From the NCBI GenBank assembly GCA_024138015.1, contig JAMXBB010000009.1, positions 95,588,098-95,652,097 of the forward strand: a stretch of DNA of 64,000 nt. Reading direction: 5' to 3'. A program made the translations under genes and the position numbers. Below are positions 37,376-49,253 of this stretch, one piece after another. How positions within the stretch are numbered: position 1 is the first letter of the stretch; each line of letters starts with the position of its first letter. The DNA comes from Lumnitzera littorea (lineage: Eukaryota > Streptophyta > Magnoliopsida > Myrtales > Combretaceae). Below the pieces are notes generated by a model. The model did not search any database. It had not been told where the DNA came from and saw nothing but the letters and a program-made list of their open reading frames with translations.

Positions 37376-38589
37376 TGTTGCAACATATGTAGAAACTTTA
37401 GATAACCATAACGCTTTTAGCTCTTTCAACCAATGGCTTCGAATATATGTCAATATCATTTGAGGGGATTGGGGTTTAGGTATGATTAGGGATAACGTAA
37501 AATACTTAAATTTCATACACATATATAGATATAAATTGTATGTCAGTAAGAAAACTAACTACATGCTATGAGGAAACTTATGGTTCCAAAATGATCAAAA
37601 GTCTTAGCATTCTCACATTATGAGAATCTCTAACAAATTTAAGATAAGTTGAGTCAAAATGTTTCCAAGACTTACTAGGTAGCTAGGAGTTTTAATTTCC
37701 ATTATCCATCCTCTCATTCTTATGTTATCTCATAAAATTTGTTATTTTTGAAGATATGAAAAATCCTTGCAAAAAAGTATCTAAAAACATTGCTTGGAAT
37801 CTTAATCGTTTTTTAAGAAGAATTGTTGCAACTATCATTTGCACTTATGATTCAACTTTCTTTCCAACAAGATGTATTATACACCCAATAGATCTCTATC
37901 ATAATCCTCCTTCTAATAGAGCATGCAATCATCAGGATATATATGGATTTTCTTATAATCAAAACCAAGTCCTTAGTATGGTTAAAAGCATGGTTTATTT
38001 CCCAAAAACAACTTTCGAGGTATAATCTAATAGCAAAGAAAGTTTTGAGAACTTGTCACATCTTGGATATAACTCCTTATTAGCTTCTTTTAAGTAAATT
38101 AAAGAACTTTATGGTCTTTACATAAGGTTTATTGAAACTCCACTTTCGAATTCATGGGCTCTAGAAGTATCATGAGCTAATCTTATATGTCATCAAAAGT
38201 GTTTTCTTTTATATCATTTCTTCTATCTTCAAATGATAATAAATCCTCCTTATGAAAAATCTATTCGGTATATGTTGTACCAAAATCTTTCAATATCAAA
38301 TGTTTTAAAACAACATTTCTCTCTAAATATTTACTATTCTTTCCCCTTAAACAATGATAGGGAATTTCATTCCCTATGAGCACATTAGAAAAAGCAAACT
38401 CCAAAGAATCTCTCATTCCTTTTATGTATGCAAAACTTGAGGTTGATTTAGAAATCTCACTCCTATCCTAGTTTAAATTGAATTTTTCAAAATCAACAAT
38501 TTGTATATTGCTTTGAAGATTGATATAGAAAATTTTAAATATATAGAGAAAATTTATTTGGAAAATGTTGATTTTTTAGCTTTAAATTT
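37376..38589. other. Unassigned stretch
   Basis: The open frame 37756-38025 has no recognisable domain. Composition is ordinary for the window. No repeat pair, LTR end or RNA gene is visible. Confidence 0.3.
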
Positions 38590-40080
38590 TAAATATATGT
38601 GGATACTAGCAAGTATACTATCGATCAAGTAATATATGATGAGTAGGATTGCTAGTATCAAAAGAATTAAACTAAAGTACTAAATCAATATTAATTCAGT
38701 TGTTATTTAAGCACTTAAGAACTCATAAAAATAAAACTAATACAAATGCCAATTAAAACTAGTTAAGCAAAATAAGACAGTCACAAAGAAAACTTTTATT
38801 GGTTTAATCATAATATAATGAGAAAATCAAATCTAGCATACTATACTAAGAGTATTGTAAATAATTATAATTATATTTAACTACTTAGTTATTCATGTGA
38901 ATTTGTTAAAGTCTATTATTTTCCTCTCAAGTCTTTTGAAGTCTTTTTATGGTTTTTTTTTTATTCTAATTCATCTCTTGAATCATTAAATCATTAACCT
39001 ACCACATTAATTTCTTAGATTGCTCTAATAAAATTAACATGGATTCAAGTTCACAATCACTCCTCTATTGAATTATAGCTCTATTGAGTGATAATTGACT
39101 GGTGCCCTGGATTAATCCCTCTTAAATTCCTTTAGTAAAAAATTAACAAAACCACCACATTGGCTCCTAATTGTAGATTCAATTCAATAAAAAATAGTAA
39201 ATTTCCGAGTTTCGTTAAATTAATCAAACAAGAATCGTGACTAGTTCTAAGCCCCCTTCCAGTTGAATAAGATATTTCATACTCGTACGTTTTAGGCCCT
39301 GAACAGACAATTATAGCATCAGGATTCGTAATAAGAATAATCAAGAATGTAAATATATCATAGTAAAGCAATACTAATAAATTAACCCACACAGGATATT
39401 TAAAGTATTATTAAATCAAAGAAACGCATGTTACAATAGAAACATACCATAAAATTATCATTAATAACATCTAGATAATAAAACTCGTCTCAAATAGCGA
39501 ATAACGCATATTTATAAGAGAAGGATTAATTTCAGATTTAAAAGCAATTAAAGAATAACTTTTTCTAAACTAAAGCGTGTAAGGAATTACCCGGGAATTT
39601 AGTTCCTCGATGTAAACCACGCTCTCTGGCTGGCTATGTGTGCTGTGTCTGTTGCTGGTTTTTCTCTCTTCTGGCTCATGTGGAGTGCTTGAATGGCGGC
39701 TGTGTTCTTCTCTTTTTGCGTCTTCTCCAATCGTAAATGACTAAAAGTCCGCCGAAGAAAATAACATCAAATAAGATATATCCAAATTCCAAGATACGGA
39801 TCAAATTACTTTCCCAATTTGATGGCAATGGACGCGGGCGTTCGGAAAATGGAACTATTTCATGAAAACTGGGCTTGCTGGACTTCAACGTGGGCTTTAA
39901 ACCCTGGGCTAATGGGATGAAGACAAGTGGCCTTAGATGTGTGAAGAATATTAACTTTTCGTTGGACCCAAAATGGGTATTGCAAATTGGGACGTCGTGG
40001 GCTGTCTCTTTCAATTAACGTGGACGGGCTTCAATTCATTTAGTGTGGACAAGAGCCACGACGTTGCTACTCATATAAAT
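38590..40080 (-). repeat. Probable Athila-type LTR, antisense, degraded
   Basis: The plus strand reads like the reverse of Athila LTRs: a start with gatactagcaagtatactatcg and gtaggattgctagtatc, long stretches with ttaagcaa/aactaatac words, a middle with attcaagttcacaatcactcc, and a GC-richer end (39580-40010). The open frame 39676-40014 (minus) lies in that end part and has no domain. No gag or pol neighbours it, so it may be a solo LTR. Assignment rests on remembered sequence style, and borders are approximate. Confidence 0.4.
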
Positions 40081-41530
40081 TAGTTAAATGCAATTCGTTA
40101 GTCAACTATCCTCTCAATTTGCCTTCTTCTAATTTTTCTTAAGTTATCTTTTTAAAAAACTGTCACGTATAAAGAAAAAAATAATATTATATGATATTTT
40201 ATTAAGACAATCTCAATCAGTCATATTCTATTGGGAGAAAAAAAACTATGGGGGTCCAACTCCCCATATTGCATGGCTTTGCATGGGCATATGAGTCTTA
40301 ATTAACTCTTATGGGTATTTCACTGTTCCATACAATTTTTTCCATCAAAGATATAAATATATATATATATATGAGTGTGACAAAAAGTTTAATAAAAATA
40401 TATAACTTTCTAATTTCTTAACTTTTCTTTGTTAAGGTTTGTAAAACTATAGTTTTATTTTAACCAAATGGTTGATGAAGTTGAAATCATGTGATCTAAT
40501 TCCACCTTGGCATTCTTTCATAATAATAAATAAAATATTAATAATAAAAATTATTCTTTTTTAGATTTGTTCTTCCAATAATGGTATACTTAGTTTTTGT
40601 TATAGGGTTGTTGATATGATCTAGGAGTTCTCTAACTTAAATCTATTGCATGCATTACTCTTTTATTTCAATTTATGAAAGAAAATCACTTAAAATATAA
40701 AATTTATTTTTAAGAATTATTATGTGCTATTCCAGAAATATTTGCAATGATTTATAATATAATTTCAATTTCACTATAATGTTTTCATTAATTTATGTTT
40801 TGAAAAAATAACAATATTGAAGTTTATAAGAAAAAAAAAATCTATAGGTTTTTATAAAGTACCTTATAATCGATTCAATTTGCAAAGTACAAGGTACATA
40901 ATGGTTTCAAGATACCATGATATAGGATATAGATGATAAAGTTTTGGAACTAGTACATATAGGGTAGGGTATAGATAAAGCCTCATACTTTATCCACTCA
41001 ATACCTGCTCACTCCTTATCTCTCTGATGCAATAGGCTTGCTCTGTCTTACTCTATTCTTTATAAATTATGGAGTAGAAAAAGACAAAGACATAAAAATT
41101 CCATAGGTTGTATCTATCTATCATTCAAATTCAAATTAACAATAATCATCAACACATCTTATGATTAAATTGATTAGATGGATTTTATTTAGAATTTTTT
41201 ACAATACTAACAAAAATATATGTATTTACTTAAAAACTATCATAATTGACATTTTAATAATGTATGTTCATTGATTGTTATATATATGGTGAGAATACCA
41301 TTATTTGTTTATATAGATGAATATTACAATTTGACTGTTTACATCGTATTTATATGATTTAGTGTGTCACACTTATAAAGAATAGCAACGCTTTAAAAGA
41401 TAGAATGCAATATCATGTACTAAGGATTGTGTTATTTCTAATTAAGTTATATGAAAGTTGAAGCTCATTCATAAGTAATTTTTTTTTTCTTCCACAAATG
41501 GCATGTTCTTAAGTACATAAATTAGAAAAA
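40081..41530. other. AT-rich spacer
   Basis: No gene. Around 40963-41040, agggtagggtatagataaagc and related words resemble ends of hAT-type MITEs in plants, but no inverted partner or target duplication could be found. Confidence 0.3.
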
Positions 41531-41531
41531 A

Positions 41532-41640
41532 GAGCCAATGAGCTTATAGCCTAATGGTATGAATATTGGTATTTTAATGGGATGGACTAGGCTCGAATCT
41601 CCCCTTTTCCATTGTAATCATTGGAAAAAAATTTAGAAAA
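41532..41640 (+). repeat. Possible tRNA-derived SINE
   Basis: tagcctaatgg (41547-41557) fits a pol III A box, and ggctcgaatct (41590-41600) fits a B box at normal spacing. The stretch resembles the tRNA-like head of plant SINEs and is followed by A-rich sequence. It is too diverged and lacks the stems needed to be a functional tRNA gene. Confidence 0.45.
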
Positions 41641-41812
41641 GAAAATTCTAATAGCAAAAGTATATTAATAATAAGAAGGTGCAAATGATAGAACAAAGTA
41701 TTATAAAAAGTTACATGTGATGAAAAACCTCTTAAATTGTATTAACATGTAAAGATTGTGATTTGGCCGTTGATATTATTTTCTTATGTAAAGATGCATA
41801 TAACCAGAATAT

Positions 41813-42933
41813 TGAAGAACACTAGGTTAATACTTAAGAGGGAGATGAATTAAGTATTAATGACAAATTTTGAATTTTCTTAACAATCTATTTTTGGATA
41901 TGATAGTAGTGAACAAGATCAATAATCAAACAATGACAATAAGTGTGTAAATAAAAGAGACAACATAAGAGAGAATTAAGTTGTGATATAACATAGAGTT
42001 CGGACCATCTTCTACTCTTCATAGACACCAATACCTACAACCAAGGACTTCACACCACTTTTATTAATCATAAAACCATAATGCTCAATCAAAAGCTTAT
42101 ATAACTTAACTATTACACAACAATCACTCAATAACACTTAAAGCATAATCTCTATCTTTTAAGTATAGTGCCTTTTGTAAATTTATAAGAGTAAGCCTTA
42201 GCACTATACCTTTAATTTTCTCTCAAATGAAGAACACGATAAAGTACACTTAATAGAGCATAAGAGTATAAGAGCATGTTTAGAATTTGCAGTTAAATAT
42301 TAGATATCTATTTGTCTTTGATGGGTAATCAGGTTATAAATAGGGTTGCATAAAATTCTTCCTGTTGCTGCATTAAATGCACCCCAATGGTTAATTTGAG
42401 GTGTTATTGATCGATCACTATGATAGCTACGATTGATTGGTTGCACAAATTTCCTAGCCAGCCTTTTCTACCATCGATCGCTTTGAGGTATCGACCAACT
42501 TTAGGTGGATTACAGAATGTTCTAGTTTAGGGTCTTAGCTATCGATCAATCGTTAAGTATTTTATTGATTGGTTGGTAAAGCAAAAATCCCATCGATCTC
42601 CTTTTCTCGATTGGTTACCTTAACATTTCTTCAAAGTATAGAGTGTAGCAATATGATTTCCCAAACACCGATCAATTGCCAGGCTTCTTGCCAATCTGGC
42701 AATTGATCGGTAGGCCCCTGCTACTTTTGAACATTCTACAACAATTAATAACACTAAACTAAGCATAAACATAGACAACAACTATTTATTTTATCAACAA
42801 ATTGTCTTTAACTTCCATTTTAAAGATTAATCAAGTGAAATTCTGTATAAACTTTTCAAGATAAATCTCAAAAGATAATCTCAATATCAATTAAGTTTTG
42901 TCTTATCAAAATCACATGAATCACATTTCAACA
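41813..42933 (-). repeat. 3' LTR candidate of the Sirevirus-like element
   Basis: Begins TGAAGAACACTAGG and ends TTCAACA on the plus strand, and abuts a pyrimidine tract (minus-strand PPT). Contains many ATCGATTGG-type words and a perfect 16-bp inverted repeat (42667-42682 with 42696-42711). The opening phrase with taagagggagatgaatta resembles sirevirus LTR ends. Confidence 0.55.
42667..42711. repeat. Perfect 16-bp inverted repeat, 13-base loop
   Basis: accgatcaattgccag (42667-42682) and its exact reverse complement (42696-42711). It is the strongest hairpin in the window and sits in the LTR among other ATCGATT words. Confidence 0.85.
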
Positions 42934-42935
42934 AT

Positions 42936-42950
42936 TTCCTCCTTTTTTTT
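42936..42950 (-). promoter_or_regulatory. Polypurine tract, minus strand
   Basis: Plus strand ttcctcctttttttt; on the minus strand a purine-only tract followed by ATTGTTGAAATG, the expected PPT-LTR junction. Confidence 0.55.
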
Positions 42951-43581
42951 ATGAGGACAAAACGTCCACTTTCATTTCTTATGGTCCCTCTTAATCTGAT
43001 ACTTCTCCTTAAACAAGCCATCATATATATATATATAATTGCATAATTAAAAATTCAAAGATGAATGCTCAATGTTTAAAAATTGGTTTAAGGTGAATAC
43101 AATATGCTTCAATATTTCAATCCATATATATATATATATATAATTGATTGATTGCTAAAATAAAACAACTCTCTAGATGACTACTAAAAGTCTTCTCCCC
43201 CTTTAGCCTTATAAAAAAAAAAAGATTTTAGATGGTGAAGAAGAAGGGACATGCAAGTCAGAAGTTCGGCATAGTCTTGGCTTAAACCTTAGGAAATGCC
43301 TTCTATAAAATGCATAAAAAAGAACTTCAAATAAGAGCAACAATAACGGAAGCAGCTATAGAGTTAACAAGAATTCAATCTAAACCTCAAAAGCTTAAGA
43401 GCTAAATGTCAAAACAAGTAGAACATATGAATAGCATAAAGAAAATCCATACTACCAATTTTGAAAGCAAACGAACAAAGGACAAGGAGGCTATTAAGAG
43501 CAAGTCTTAAAAAGAACAAAAAGAGGCCATCAAGACCAATCTGAAGGATAACAAAAGAATAGGAAAAACTAGGAAAGCTCC

Positions 43582-44817
43582 TTAAGATTCATCATTGGAA
43601 AAGGAGGAAGTTAGACAATAATACTGGAGCTTGAAGTAGGCATACAAATCACTAAAGCCCAAATGGATATATTGATTGATATTTGATAAGCCCTCTTGAA
43701 CTTCATTCCAAAGATGATGAACTTCATTGTAGAGGTACTGGAAGCGACCCTCACTATATTGGTAGAATAGGTTCTGGGTCATAAAGGGTACGTTTGGATC
43801 AAAAGGAGGTATTTGATTAGTTGGTATGGGTGCAACTCTATGAACTCTAGGTTATGGATTACTAGGCTTAACTTCCCTCTGAGTGGGGTCCATGTTAAGA
43901 ATAAAAGCTTCATTTCTAATTCACCTCTACCATATAGGGGAGATAGATCACCATCCTTTCTTTCCCATTGGTGATATTTTTTTTTTCCAACTAACTTGAG
44001 AGATCTTAGACATTTTATAAGTTGGAACTTTAAGAACTTTAGGGTTTAAAGGAAACTTATTCCTTTCCTTTCTAATAACAAGGTAATGAGCCTTGAAAAA
44101 TGGAGAATGCTTTGATTGGGACCATTTTATCTTTTTTGAAGTAATTAAACACCAAGTCAAAGTAGATGATCTTAATGTCCTTCATTAAGTAATATAGAAT
44201 CCACAAATCACCTTGAGTGACCGTTTGATGTTGGCTAGCTTGTGGATAATAATTATCAGCTATGAAAAGGTGTAGAATGCATTGCTTAAGTGGCAAGTGG
44301 GTAGCTATTTGATTTTTATCATTGTGCCAATTTTCTCCTACATCGTATGTGGTAGAAACAACATTGTAATAGTTGGCTTCATGACCACCAAAGCATTCAT
44401 ATATCCAAATCCACTCGTCTTAACACCCAATAAGTCACAAATGTCTTCTCTATCAATTTCAATCATATTTCCATAAACATAGGCGTATAGTTTTCTCCTC
44501 ACTTCTTTTGGCTTAATTCCTAATTCTAGATTTCCATTGTCATCCAACCTATTCGTTAAATTGAAATAGAACAACTTGATGGCTTCCTCATGAACCTAAG
44601 TAGGATAATCTTAGGATTTAGAGACTTTGTTCGAAATAACACCTAGCAATCTAAATAATCTTAGAATTTGAAAAACTTCCCTTTCATAATATCTACTGGC
44701 TTGTGGAACGAGTGCATCAAAAAGTTCATACCTTTATGTATGACAAGAACTTGGGAAGAGGTTGTGATCATAGGAAGCTCCACTCTTTTTGGTTTGTTTT
44801 CCACTTTTTAGAGCCAT
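43582..44817 (-). pseudogene. Env-like / putative plant transposon protein ORF of the copia element
   Basis: The ATG at 44817 (MALKSGKQTKKS...) opens a frame that, with several stops and shifts, continues to a stop at 43582. Blocks in order: FDALVPQASRYYEREVF; LFYFNLTNRLD with a KLYAYVYGNMIEIDREDICD region (44338-44574); then LWILYYLMKDIKIIYFD and KMSKISQVSWKKK (43948-44296). This matches the style of the putative plant transposon protein domain found in many retroelements. It lies between RNase H and the 3' LTR, where SIRE1-type elements carry an env-like ORF. No signal peptide or clear membrane segment is visible, so an envelope role is not supported. Confidence 0.55.
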
Positions 44818-45054
44818 TTGGAAATTTCAGTGAACACTTAGTGAATGTTGGGTTTTTTGGGTTTGAAGAGAGTGTGTAAATGTGTGAGATCTTGAAAGAA
44901 AAGGGGTAGTAAGTGTTGGTATAGAGGAATATGAGTGATTTAGGTATGGAAAAAGGATTTTTGGGTAAAGGTGAGGATAAGAGGGTATAGAGGAAAGGAG
45001 GTTGGTATATGGGATGTGAAAAAAATGAAGGGAATTGTAAAGAAAAATGGACAT

Positions 45055-46149
45055 TTAAGGTAATATTTTTACATATCGATCAATTGATAGAGAAGTAATC
45101 AATCGATTGGTTTAGGTGAAAAAAGAATATAAGCTACTAGTTTGATCAAGCAAATGGAGATCAATTAGTCTAATATATACTAATCAATTGGTAGAAGAAG
45201 AAGTGATGAGGATCTATCAACTTAGTCCTTAGCGATCAATCACCTTAATTCTAAGAAGATCAGACCCTATAAACTTGATTTAAGGATTCATTGATCAATC
45301 AGTCTGTCTGTTACTGATTGATTGGTAGTTGCAAATGTTGTAGCTTTTTACATAAAAACCAGCAAACCAAACATTAAAAAAAAAAAAAGAAAACTGGATT
45401 TTGATGGCTTTAAATTTTGACCAAACTACAATATAAAAGTTTCTAACAAGTTTTATTGATTTGTAGGACCAAGTTAAACTCATAAAGCTACTTAAATATT
45501 ATAGAATAACTAAATCACTACTTAAAAAGAGCTAATATCAATTTTATCCAAGAATGAGCAAAACTAACATATTTTGAGTTCTAAGCAAAGTAATTATCAA
45601 ATGTTCACCTTGAACACAATTCAAAGACAAAGAGAATTATGTTGGAACAACATTTTTAAGTGCAAGAAACATATCTTGTTAAAATCACATAAGCATTCCA
45701 TGAGGAGCGTGCATAATCATGAACTAATTCATCAAATTTCAACAAACGTATTTGATAGAAAGTACTTTGACAATGTTATATGCACAATAGATAATGAGAA
45801 AAACAAGGGCAACACATGAAACATACAATAAAGTGATTTAACCACTATGGTTCCTAAAAGCATCCATGTGTAACTTGAGGTGTAGAGAGTGCAAATTTGC
45901 ATCAACTTATGATTTAACCAAATTAATTGCATAAACAAAATCTATGGACAAAATAAAACATATAGGAATTGATTTTGGGCATAAAAACCAATGCAAGACA
46001 AAAATGGTGCATATATGAATCTATAATATCATTATCAACTTCAAATGCACCTAAAACAAGTTAAATGTCAAAATTTATGTGTGAAAAACATATGCTCATG
46101 TTTCTTAAGACTATTATCATGCTGTATGCCAGTTGATTCATTGGATAAG
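45055..46149. other. Spacer between pol and the env-like ORF, with ATCGATTGG words
   Basis: 45070-45330 has several atcaatcgattgg-like words resembling those in the LTR. The open frames 45574-45819 and 45732-45938 overlap on opposite strands without domain content. Confidence 0.35.
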
Positions 46150-47700
46150 TCAATTCTTGCAAAAATCACTATCTTTTTTTCTAAGTATCTCGCATTCTTC
46201 TTGCATGATCATTCCCAATTCTATTCTTAATGTGCAAAATCTATCTTCACTTAAAGGTTTAGTGAATATATTGACTATTTGACTGTTTGTATCAAACTCT
46301 AAGTATATATCCTTGTTTTGAACAGGATCACAAATAAAGTGACTCCTAATTTCTATATACTTAGTCCTGGAGTGTTGGAATGGATTTTTTGTTATATTTA
46401 TTGCACTTATGTTATCACATCTAATTGGGACAATAGTATATTTAAGTCCATAATCATTCAAGGTTTGTTTCATCCATAAGATTTGAGCACAACAACTACC
46501 GGCGGCTACATATTCAGCTTCAGTGGTTGAGAGTGCTATGGAGTTTTGCTTTTTAGAATGCTAAGACACTAAAGAGTTTCCTAAAATGTGACAAGTGCCA
46601 CTTGTACTTTTTTGATCAACTTTGTAACCTGCAAAGTTAACATCAGAGTATCCAACTAGATCGAAAGAAGTAAACTTAGGATACCACAAATTAATTTCAA
46701 TGGTGCTTCCCAAGAACTTGAAGATGCATTTTAAGACATTTAAGTGAGATTTTTTAGGGCAAGATTGAAATTATGCACATGGACACATGGCAAACATGAT
46801 ATTAGGGGTAGATGTTGTTAGATATAATAAACTACCTTTCATGCCCTTATATAACTTCTCACAAATAGGTTATCCATTTTTATCTTGATCAATTTTAAGG
46901 TAGTGGTCATTAGAGTTTGCCTAGTCTTACAATTATCCATTTTAAATCTCTTTAAGAGCTCGTTAGTATAGTTGGCTTGATTTATGAATGTTCCTTTATA
47001 GTTTGCTTAACTTAGAGACATAGAAAATAGTTAAGTTCCCCCATCATGCTCATTTCAAATTCTTTCTTTATGTACTCTACAAACTCATTCACTAGATCTA
47101 TGCTAGTAACTTTAAACACAATATCATCTACATGGATTTGGACAATCAATAGGTTTGATTTGTGATTCTTGATAAATAATGTTATATATAATTTACCCTT
47201 TGAAAAACCATTATTTATCAAGAAGCTACTAAGCTTATCATACCAAGCTCTAGGAGCTTATTTGAGTTCATAGAGTGCCTTGTTGAGTTTGAAAACATGA
47301 TTAGGGAATTCGTTATGTTCAAACACCAACGGTTGCTCGACATATACTTCTTCATTAATATAACTATTTAGAAATGTACTCTTAACATCCATTTGATATA
47401 ATTTGAAGTTTTTAAAAGTGGCAAATGCTAAGAGGATTCTAATAGCTTCTAGCTTAGCAATTGAGGCAAAAGTCTCATCAAAATCTATTCCTTCTTGATT
47501 ATATCCTTTAGCTACTAATATTGCCTTATCTCTAGTTACTATACCAGTTTCATCAAGTTTATTTCTATAGACCCATTTAGTTCTAATAATCAATCTATCT
47601 CTAGCCTTAGGTATAAGATCCCATACTTCATTTCTTATGAATTGTTTAAGCTCATCTTGCATAGCTTGTATAAAAAACCCATCTTTTAGAGCTTGATTAA
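46150..47700 (-). pseudogene. Ty1/copia reverse transcriptase and RNase H, decayed
   Basis: Pol fragment that once copied element RNA into DNA. From about 47700 downwards: MQDELKQF.RNEVWDLIPK, TKWVYRNKLDE, VAKGYNQEGIDFDETFA and FKLYQMDVKSTFLN (47662-47258), then HVDDIVF (near 47130-47110, the YVDD catalytic box with Tyr replaced by His) and EFEMSMMGELNYFL. The RNase H end (46473-46150) shows VPIRCDNISAINITKN, HSRTKYIEIRSHFI and IFTKPLSEDRF. These match the Sirevirus/Maximus lineage. Several stops and shifts interrupt the part between 47010 and 46480. Protease and integrase are absent upstream. Confidence 0.85.
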
Positions 47701-47779
47701 TGTTTTTGGGTTATATTTAAGATAGGAACACCACATTGCTTAAGTTCTTTAGGGAAGCTCTAGTCTGTACCCCATTAGA

Positions 47780-49253
47780 TTGTTCACTTGTGATTAAGCT
47801 CTAAGACTTCCTTTCCTTTAACAACTACTATTGTTTTGTTTAAATTTGAATTTTCTCCATATTCAAATCCTAATCCTATCTTAGTTTTATCTAATCATTG
47901 TGAGGCAATACACATTTATAACTTTTTATCACTTTCACAAAATTTATTAATTGTCTAGTTTATTAAATTAGACAAATCATCAATCCTTTATCTTAAGTTG
48001 CTTATCTCATCTTTTAATTCTCCATTATCATTTTCTAAATTCTCATTTTCAAGACGAAGATTCTTGCTATCGATTTATAGTGCTTCTTTATTAGTCTTAA
48101 GTAATCTATTTCTTCTTTCAAATGTTCAATTTCTTGAATTAGTTTATCTCTTTCTGGTTTTAGATCTTCTATCTCTTTATTGGTTTTAGTCAGTTTTAGA
48201 TTAGCCTTTTCTAAGGCTTTTAGTGGCTTTTTTATTTGTTTGCATACAGTTCTTGACATATCATCTTCAGAATTAGAACTTACCTTGAATAGTTCCATCA
48301 AACATAGGTTGGCTTCTTCTTCATCATTTGTCTTATCTCCTAATTCATTTTTTTATTCGTCTAAGTCGCTCCAAGTAGCCAGCAATGACTTATTCTTTTT
48401 TTTTTTCTAGTTTCTTTACTAGTACAAGACATTTGTATTTAATATGTCTAGGTTTTTTGCACTCATAACACACTATTTCTTTCTTCTCCTTTTTGTCTTT
48501 TTTTTTTTTTTTCTAGTCTCTCTCCTTATATCTCTTTCCTACATCATTTTTGTTAGATAAGGTAAGCTTAGAGAATCTTTTCTTACCTTGTTTTTTGATC
48601 ATCATGTTCAATCTTCTCATAGTAAGGGTAACATTATCTTTATCAACACTTTTGCTTTCTGAATTTGAATCAACATCAATCTTCTGGGCTTTAAAAGCTA
48701 TCCCCCTTTTGTTTATTTCTTCTAATATAACTTCTGATTTAAGAAAATCTACTTCATAAGCCATCAGTTTGCTCCTCAATTGGCTAAGTGTCAATCTTTT
48801 CCTTGCAGTTTTCTTAAATCTACTTCGATATCAGTTTTCTTCACATTCCATGCCTTAAGAAGTACTCTTAACATCTTTCGTACAAGATTCGAATCATCAA
48901 TTTTCTTTTCAAGAGATGACAATTCATTTGTGATGGCAATAAATTTGCTGAATGACTCTTTTATCTCTTCTCTAAGTAACATATAAAACGTTTCGTACTG
49001 CTACATTAGAGAATTGATCCTTGTATCTTTGATGGTGTCTCTGCCTTTGTATGTCTGTGCTAATGCATCCTAATCTCTTTTGTTGATCTACAAGATGAAA
49101 TCAAATAAGATTCATATTGAGCTATTATAGATAAGATTAGATTTTTGGCTTTAGAATTCAACTTTGCTTTTATAATATTACCTTTAATAGTGATACTCTC
49201 AAGAAGTCTTGCATCTCCATTTTTAATAATTCACTATGCTTAATAATCATATG
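47780..49253 (-). pseudogene. Sirevirus-type gag, main part
   Basis: Nucleocapsid polyprotein remnant. Downwards from 49253: a region with NGDARLLESI and AKAKNLIL-like words; REEIKESFSKF.AITNELSSL and LVRKMLRVLLKAWNVKKTDI (48982-48791), matching the gag UBN2-type domain; LSQLRSKLMAYE (48794-48513); a coiled-coil tail rich in Lys/Glu/Leu heptads (48301-48035); and DKTKIGLGFEYGEN near 47860, the usual C-terminal phrase. The zinc-knuckle area is poorly preserved (poly-T runs at 48395-48410 and 48490-48512 on the plus strand). The frame is broken by stops. Confidence 0.75.

Noticed and set aside
37756..38025. 89-residue frame as a small secreted or regulatory protein
   Set aside because: No signal peptide, no recognised motif, no promoter or neighbour support.
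39676..40014. 112-residue minus-strand frame as a gene
   Set aside because: Sits in the GC-richer end of a probable LTR and shows no known domain or splice context.
41547..41600. Functional tRNA gene
   Set aside because: Only A- and B-box-like words are present; the cloverleaf stems do not form, so SINE remnant is the better reading.
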